This document shows, one piece after another, positions 5,888 through 10,602 of a DNA stretch of 10,602 nucleotides. Source of the stretch: Proteobacteria bacterium UBA4575 (lineage in GTDB: Bacteria; Pseudomonadota; Gammaproteobacteria; UBA4575). The stretch spans positions 1 to 10,602 of the forward strand of contig DGKH01000039.1 of assembly GCA_002386945.1 (NCBI GenBank), in the 5' to 3' direction. The notes under the pieces were generated by a model. The model was not told where the DNA came from. It was given only the letters and a program-made list of their open reading frames with translations, and did not search any database. Numbering within the stretch: the first letter of the stretch is position 1; each line of letters opens with the position of its first letter. The translations under genes were made by a program, and so were the position numbers.

Positions 5888-8227
5888 CTAAGTTTTATCC
5901 GACTCAGATGAGCTTTTTTTCTTCGCTCGGGTCTTCTTTTTAGCCCCAGTTTTCTTTTTAGCTCTTGGCTTGTCTTCTTCAGACGATTTGCTGCCTTTAG
6001 CACCATCTTTTTTTGTTCGCTTAGGTCGCTGTTGCAATTCACTTTGATTAGCGAGTGTGAGGTCAATCTTGCGCTCGTCTAAATCAACGCGGGCGATAAT
6101 GACATCGACCTTGTCACCTAGGCGATAGCGCTTACCGCTGACGTCACCAACAAGGGTGAAGCGGACTGGATCAAAACTATAATAGTCATCACGTAACCCG
6201 CTGATATGGAGTAGGCCTTCGATATACATATCGCCTAACTCAATAAATAAACCAAATGCGGTAACACTGGTAATGGTGCCGATGAACTGCTGGCCTAATT
6301 TGTCTTGTGCATACTCACACTTCAACCAATTCATTGCGTCACGCGTTGCTTCATCAGCACGGCGCTCAGTCATGGAGCAGTGTTCACCAAGCTTAATCAG
6401 CTCATCAGGTGTGTAAGTAAAGCTAGCCTTATCTTTTTTCTGCAGAATGTGGCTGATTGCACGATGCACCACGAGATCAGGGTAACGTCGAATAGGTGAT
6501 GTGAAATGAGCGTAGTAATCGAGCGATAGTCCAAAGTGTCCAACATTCTCTGGGGTGTAGATAGCCTGCTTCAGAGAACGTAACAAAACGGTCTCAAGCC
6601 AGCTATCGTCTGGGCGCCGACTGATATCGATGAGTAGCTTGGCATAGTCTGCGGGTGTTGGCTGATCATCGCCACCCAGTGTTAGGCCGAGTAGTTTTAA
6701 TAGAGCACGTAGTTCTTCTATTTTTGTCTCTGCTGGGCCTTCATGCACACGATAGAGTGCTGGAAACTTATGCTTGCTGAGGAAGCGAGCTGCAGCAACG
6801 TTGGCTGTGATCATGCATTCTTCAATAATACGGTGCGCATCATTACGGATATAAGGATAGACGCGTTCAATCTTTTGATCTGGGCCAAAATCAATCTTGG
6901 TCTCAGTGGTATTAAACTCGATCGCACCGCGTTGTGTGCGTGCACCTAAGAAGGCTTTATAGAGTAGATAGAGATTATCTAGATCAGAGCAAAGCTCACC
7001 AATATTTTCACGTGCTTCACGTTCACCACTGCAGATAGCTGCAGCCACTTCGGTGTAGGTTAAGCGTGCATGCGATTGAATGACTGCTTTATAGAAGCGA
7101 TGTGCACCCAGTTCACCCTTTGCCGAGATCTGCATTTCACAGACGAGAGATAGTCGAGGGATTTTGGGTTTCAGTGAGCAGAGACCGTTCGATAGATGCT
7201 CAGGCAACATAGGGATGACACGGCTAGGAAAATAAACAGAAGTGCCACGCCATTGAGCTTCGTCGTCTAAGCTTGTTTTAGGTTCAACATAAAAGGCAAC
7301 ATCGGCGATGGCTACATACAGCTTCCAGCCGTCTTTGGTCTCTTCGCAATACACCGCATCGTCATAGTCTTTGGCGTCCTCGCCATCAATAGTGACAAAG
7401 TGTAGATCACGTAGGTCTTCTCGCTGTGGCAGCTGATCAGTGATTGATGATTCACTAAAGGCATCGACTTCAGCCAGGACTTCTTCGTTGAATTGAGAGG
7501 GGAGATTGTGGCTGCGGATGGCGATATCGATCTCCATGCCGGGGCCCATATGCTCACCTAATACTTCTGCTATTTCACCGATTGGATGGCTGCGTTTGGT
7601 CGGTTGTTCGACAATTTTGGTGCAGACGATCTGTCCTGGCTGTGCTTTAAACTTCAGCTCTTTCGGAATAACAATGTCTTGATGTAAGCGTTTGTTATCT
7701 GGGCGTACAAAGCAGACGCCACTTTCTTCATGATAACGTCCAATAATTTCTTTATTATGGTGTTCTAAGACTTCTAACAACATGCCTTCTCTGCGGCCAT
7801 CACGCTTTACATTAGTGACGCGGACGCTGGCACGATCGCCATCCCATGTGCCACGCATCTGTTGTGGTGAGAGAAAGATATCTGAAGCACCACTTTCATC
7901 AGGGTGCAGGAAGCCAAAGCCATCGCTATGGCCGATAATTTTGCCGCTGACTACCTCGGCCTTTGCCGCTGAGGTATAACCACCACGCCGATGGCGAATC
8001 AGTTGCCCATCACGTTCCATAGCGCGCATACGGCGTTCTAGTGAAACCTGATCACGCTCATTGTCCACCTGCAAACCGACGCAGACTTCTTCGATAGAGG
8101 TCATTGCTTCGTTTTTGGAGACAAATTCTAGGATTAATTCGCGACTTGCAATGGGATGTTCGTATTTTGCGGCCTCTCGTTCGGCATGAGGGTCGCTTGC
8201 CTGCCGTGGCTTTTGATCTTCAGACAT
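5888..8227 (-). CDS. rnr: Ribonuclease R (3'-5' exoribonuclease)
   Basis: RNase R degrades structured RNA, including rRNA fragments and mRNA released by tmRNA-SmpB. The protein has 779 residues. In order: an N-terminal helix-turn-helix-like region (about 25-90), cold-shock RNA-binding domains (about 95-230), the RNB catalytic domain (about 265-600) and an S1 domain (about 645-725). The metal-binding Asp cluster is TIDGEDAKDYDDAV (D281, D287, D289, D290), and YAHFTSPIRRYPDL lies at 572-585. The tail after about 730 is rich in Lys, as in E. coli, where this region links RNase R to trans-translation. The start is supported by alignment of EREAAKYEHPIASRELIL with the E. coli N-terminus, although no clear Shine-Dalgarno is seen. 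It leads the rnr-rlmB pair and is divergent from tRNA-Leu. Confidence 0.97.
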   Translation of the reverse strand: MSEDQKPRQASDPHAEREAAKYEHPIASRELILEFVSKNEAMTSIEEVCVGLQVDNERDQVSLERRMRAMERDGQLIRHRRGGYTSAAKAEVVSGKIIGHSDGFGFLHPDESGASDIFLSPQQMRGTWDGDRASVRVTNVKRDGRREGMLLEVLEHHNKEIIGRYHEESGVCFVRPDNKRLHQDIVIPKELKFKAQPGQIVCTKIVEQPTKRSHPIGEIAEVLGEHMGPGMEIDIAIRSHNLPSQFNEEVLAEVDAFSESSITDQLPQREDLRDLHFVTIDGEDAKDYDDAVYCEETKDGWKLYVAIADVAFYVEPKTSLDDEAQWRGTSVYFPSRVIPMLPEHLSNGLCSLKPKIPRLSLVCEMQISAKGELGAHRFYKAVIQSHARLTYTEVAAAICSGEREARENIGELCSDLDNLYLLYKAFLGARTQRGAIEFNTTETKIDFGPDQKIERVYPYIRNDAHRIIEECMITANVAAARFLSKHKFPALYRVHEGPAETKIEELRALLKLLGLTLGGDDQPTPADYAKLLIDISRRPDDSWLETVLLRSLKQAIYTPENVGHFGLSLDYYAHFTSPIRRYPDLVVHRAISHILQKKDKASFTYTPDELIKLGEHCSMTERRADEATRDAMNWLKCEYAQDKLGQQFIGTITSVTAFGLFIELGDMYIEGLLHISGLRDDYYSFDPVRFTLVGDVSGKRYRLGDKVDVIIARVDLDERKIDLTLANQSELQQRPKRTKKDGAKGSKSSEEDKPRAKKKTGAKKKTRAKKKSSSESDKT
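5909..5962 (-). repeat. 18-nt repeat (three copies) in the rnr tail
   Basis: Codons 756-773 of rnr make three 6-residue units: AKKKTG, AKKKTR and AKKKSS, each encoded by 18 nt with codon-level variation. The repeats produce a strongly basic tail beyond the S1 domain. They probably arose by tandem duplication. Confidence 0.65.
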
Positions 8228-8263
8228 GTATTGGCTATAAGCTCTTTAAGTGTTTTATTCGAA

Positions 8264-8278
8264 TATGTAGCCTACATA
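8264..8278. promoter_or_regulatory. Perfect 15-nt palindrome between rnr and tRNA-Leu, operator-like
   Basis: Half-sites TATGTAG (8264-8270) and CTACATA (8272-8278) are perfectly complementary around one central base. The site lies 37-51 nt upstream of the rnr start and about 37 nt before the tRNA -35. The short centre and its position in a divergent promoter region resemble an operator more than an RNA hairpin. In E. coli rnr is controlled by NsrR, but these half-sites do not clearly match the NsrR consensus I know. The binding protein is unknown. Confidence 0.45.
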
Positions 8279-8314
8279 GTAACCGTTTTGTGGGGGTAGT
8301 GATACGTACCTTAA

Positions 8315-8343
8315 TTGACATCGGTCAGCAGCCTAGCTACATT
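8315..8343 (+). promoter_or_regulatory. Probable sigma-70 promoter of tRNA-Leu
   Basis: A perfect -35 TTGACA (8315-8320) is followed after 17 nt by TACATT (8338-8343), a 4/6 match to the -10 consensus. Transcription would begin near 8350, about 20 nt before the mature tRNA. An AT-rich TATATATT at 8353-8360 is a less well-spaced alternative -10. No clear promoter for rnr was found on the opposite strand. Confidence 0.6.
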
Positions 8344-8369
8344 TCGCTCTCTTATATATTCCAGTACTT

Positions 8370-8456
8370 GCCGAAGTGGCGGAATTGGTAGACGCGCTAG
8401 CTTCAGGTGCTAGTGGGGGTAACCCCGTGGAGGTTCAAGTCCTCTCTTCGGCACCA
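8370..8456 (+). tRNA. tRNA-Leu, anticodon CAG (reads CUG)
   Basis: The 87-nt gene folds into a full class II tRNA. The acceptor stem GCCGAAG/CTTCGGC is perfect. The D-arm has the leucine-type GCGGAATTGGTAGACGC. The anticodon stem CTAGC/GCTAG encloses loop TTCAGGT with CAG at 8404-8406. The long variable arm GGGG-TAA-CCCC is a short clean hairpin, and the T-arm carries TTCAAGT. Discriminator A8453 and an encoded CCA (8454-8456) complete it. A T-run at 8469-8473 follows and may aid termination. The gene is divergent from rnr, as I recall for Pseudomonas. Confidence 0.97.
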
Positions 8457-8505
8457 TGCTGTTATATGTTTTTCTTATCGTTATTGTTCTCTTTTAATAG
8501 TGTCT

Positions 8506-10602
8506 CTAGAAATTAAATGCAGCGGTTAAAGAAGCCTGCCCAACATGTGTCTTTTTATAGGGTGATTGCTGAACGCTTAGGCTGACATCAATAGCCTGTT
8601 TATGGCTAAGCATGAGACGACCCTTGGCAGCTAGAAATCCTGCCAATCTTCGCTCAGCCTTTAATTTGAAACTCTCTTTCTCATAGTAAATCTGTTTGTT
8701 TTTAGTGATGCCCTTGGCGACTAATAAACTGATCTCACCATTTGTGAAATGACCAGGGTCATATAGACCTAAAGCGATCTTGATCGTCTTATGTTTTATT
8801 TCTAAGCCACTGCTGAATTGCATTAAGTTTGCCTTCTTCAAACCCCATTGCTGTGTGCTGGCATGATGAGTACTTAGCTGGCTATAAGTCGTGCGTAGGA
8901 AGAATAGAGTGCTTGGACTAAAGCGCTGCTGCAGGCCCAGTTCAATATTTTGAATCTGTTGTTGATTCTGCTCATAGGCCTTGCTGACACCAAGATTCAA
9001 ATTATGTTTGCTGCTGCTTAGACTGGTGAGTAAATGCGTATCTTTGTTTTGCCAGAGTAGATTGAAGCCAAAGCCGGTAACTTTGGTTTGTGTATTTTTA
9101 GTGAACTGCATAAAGGGTCGTAAGCTAAGAGATTCACCCTGATAAAACGGCATTTCAATCTGATCATGTAACTGATTAGGAATAAAACTGGGTTGTATTA
9201 AAAGACCAGAAAGATCTCCCCAGAAGTTCGCACTGGCAAGATTCATAGCACGTGCAGAGGAGCTGAAATAGACAGGATAGGCAGTACTTCCTAATGAGTG
9301 GCTTTGGCTGTAGTGGCCAAAGTCTGTGGCAAAGTCCGTGCCTTTATTTTGACTGGGGCTGTAGGCGATCAATGCCATAGTGCCTTCCGCTTTGCTAGCA
9401 AAGACATCACTGCCTTTACGCATAAACTGCGCGCCATCAAAGCGATCAAACATGGCGACATCAAGATTGGCAACCCAATGACTAAAGGCCTGGCCAAAAC
9501 CATTGGGAAGGCGTAGGGCAGCAGCTGACGGTTGATCGGTTGAACCATCAGCCGTATAAAATAGGCTGCCAATAGGACTGACTGCGGCTTCTGCATTAAC
9601 TAGGCCATGACCAAAAATAGCGCGCATGGCACTCTCACCACAGCTGGCTAAGGTACAGCCAAAATAACCGGTAAGACCGTCTAAGCTAGCCGTTGCTTTA
9701 ACTCGGCTGACAACTTCACTTGCGGATAGGCTGGGAAAATGTCCAGTCACTAGGGCTAATACGCCACTGACATGTGGTGCCGCCATTGATGTGCCACTTT
9801 TTTCTGTATGGCCGCCACCTGTTTGGGCTGAACGAATGTTGTTGCCCGGCGCGGCTAGGCAAAAGTCTGCTGCGACGCCACAGCGATTAGTGAATCCAGT
9901 TTCTTTAAGATCAGTGTCGATTGCCATCACGGCCAGAAACTGGGCAGCGAGCTCATTGATATAGTAGGGTAACCCGGCTTCTTTGCTGACCTGATCTTGA
10001 TAATCATTATTTGCAGCAAAGACAAAGATAGTGCCGTTTTCTTGAGCGCTACGCATGGCCGCTATGGATAAAGCATCTGTGGTTCTTAATGTCGCCTCAT
10101 CATAATTTAAAATATTAGTAGAGGAGCCCCAGCTGTTATTAGAGATCTGGATGTTATCGCTGACATGCTGTTGGTATACCGATGCTCGGCCAGCATCAGT
10201 ATTCAGGGCAGTTAATGAACCAGCATCGTTGGCTATGCGGTATGAGTAAAGCTGGGCGGCATAAGCCACGCCACGCATACCATAATTATTCTTTCGGGCT
10301 GCAATAATCCCCGCAACATGAGTGCCATGGCCATGATCATCTGTCCCATAGCCACCACTGCTGCTGGCAAAATCACTACCTAAGATAGTGCGTTGATTGA
10401 ATTCAGTATGACTACTATCGATACCTGAATCGACTACTGCTATACGAATATTTTCTCCAGTTGCACTGGCAAGATTTGCGTTTGCAGCATCGATATTATT
10501 GAGCCCATCTTGAGCTAGATATTCAGCCTGGTCGTTGACGTAGTTAATGCAGCTGACGCTGAGACAAAGATCAACATCGACATTGTCGCCACCTCCACCT
10601 CC
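8506..10602 (-). CDS. Subtilisin-family (S8) autotransporter serine protease, N-terminus outside window
   Basis: The frame is open to the right edge, giving 698 residues without the start or signal peptide. The subtilase triad is complete: Asp58 in AVVDSGID (codon 10431-10429), His92 in HGHGTHVAG (10329-10327) and Ser272 in GTSMAAPHVSG (9789-9787); the oxyanion Asn is probably in FAANND. The last ~260 residues alternate polar and hydrophobic strands and end in AAFNF; a terminal Phe is typical of outer-membrane barrels, suggesting a type V secreted protease. The visible N-terminus begins with five Gly, like the Gly-run after the lipobox of NalP, and CGVAADFCLAAP resembles a Cys pair in NalP. 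There is no long beta-helix between protease and barrel. Start, signal and possible lipid anchor are unseen. It converges on tRNA-Leu and appears transcriptionally separate; its substrate is unknown. Confidence 0.88.
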   Translation of the reverse strand, partial: GGGGGDNVDVDLCLSVSCINYVNDQAEYLAQDGLNNIDAANANLASATGENIRIAVVDSGIDSSHTEFNQRTILGSDFASSSGGYGTDDHGHGTHVAGIIAARKNNYGMRGVAYAAQLYSYRIANDAGSLTALNTDAGRASVYQQHVSDNIQISNNSWGSSTNILNYDEATLRTTDALSIAAMRSAQENGTIFVFAANNDYQDQVSKEAGLPYYINELAAQFLAVMAIDTDLKETGFTNRCGVAADFCLAAPGNNIRSAQTGGGHTEKSGTSMAAPHVSGVLALVTGHFPSLSASEVVSRVKATASLDGLTGYFGCTLASCGESAMRAIFGHGLVNAEAAVSPIGSLFYTADGSTDQPSAAALRLPNGFGQAFSHWVANLDVAMFDRFDGAQFMRKGSDVFASKAEGTMALIAYSPSQNKGTDFATDFGHYSQSHSLGSTAYPVYFSSSARAMNLASANFWGDLSGLLIQPSFIPNQLHDQIEMPFYQGESLSLRPFMQFTKNTQTKVTGFGFNLLWQNKDTHLLTSLSSSKHNLNLGVSKAYEQNQQQIQNIELGLQQRFSPSTLFFLRTTYSQLSTHHASTQQWGLKKANLMQFSSGLEIKHKTIKIALGLYDPGHFTNGEISLLVAKGITKNKQIYYEKESFKLKAERRLAGFLAAKGRLMLSHKQAIDVSLSVQQSPYKKTHVGQASLTAAFNF

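Noticed and set aside
8457..8505. Intrinsic terminator after tRNA-Leu or after the protease gene
   Set aside because: The stretch is T-rich with TTTTT at 8469-8473 but contains no hairpin of useful length; only the tRNA itself could serve as the stem.
9369..9596. Open frames overlapping the protease gene on both strands
   Set aside because: They are out-of-frame shadows of the S8 autotransporter and show no domain.

Overview
The window suggests a free-living gammaproteobacterium of moderate GC content, judged by eye. The gene order tRNA-Leu / rnr / rlmB / rpsF / rpsR / DUF2232 membrane protein / rplI / dnaB / alr is one I recall from Pseudomonas and its relatives. Enterobacteria instead carry priB between rpsF and rpsR, and here those two genes are separated by one base. 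The proteins are clearly gammaproteobacterial in type: bL9, bS6, bS18, RlmB, RNase R and an FNR-like regulator. I cannot name the genus from sequence alone.

Layout from left to right. (1) Bases 1-252 (+) are the 3' end of an FNR/CRP-type regulator, cut by the window edge. It converges on alr, and an 8-bp inverted repeat containing the alr stop codon lies between them. (2) Bases 287-4880 (-) are a compact cluster read right to left: rpsF, rpsR, DUF2232 gene, rplI, dnaB, alr. Gaps are small (1 to about 42 nt), dnaB and alr overlap as ATGA, and there is a strong hairpin between rpsR and the DUF2232 gene. (3) Bases 4881-5106 are the rpsF leader, with two good inverted repeats; one ends just before the Shine-Dalgarno sequence. 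(4) Bases 5107-8227 (-) are rnr then rlmB, an RNA-processing pair. (5) Bases 8228-8369 are the divergent region between rnr and a tRNA-Leu(CAG) gene. It holds a perfect 15-nt palindrome and a plausible sigma-70 promoter for the tRNA. (6) Bases 8506-10602 (-) are a subtilisin-family (S8) autotransporter protease whose N-terminus lies beyond the right edge.

The core of the window serves translation, RNA turnover, replication and wall-precursor synthesis. It covers three ribosomal proteins, the 23S rRNA 2'-O-methyltransferase RlmB, RNase R, the replicative helicase DnaB and alanine racemase. The only accessory-looking gene is the secreted protease beside the tRNA gene. I see no insertion sequence, CRISPR array, prophage or defence system. 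The items most worth a second look are the rpsF leader structures, the rnr/tRNA palindrome, the rpsR/DUF2232 hairpin and the possibly lipid-anchored autotransporter protease.
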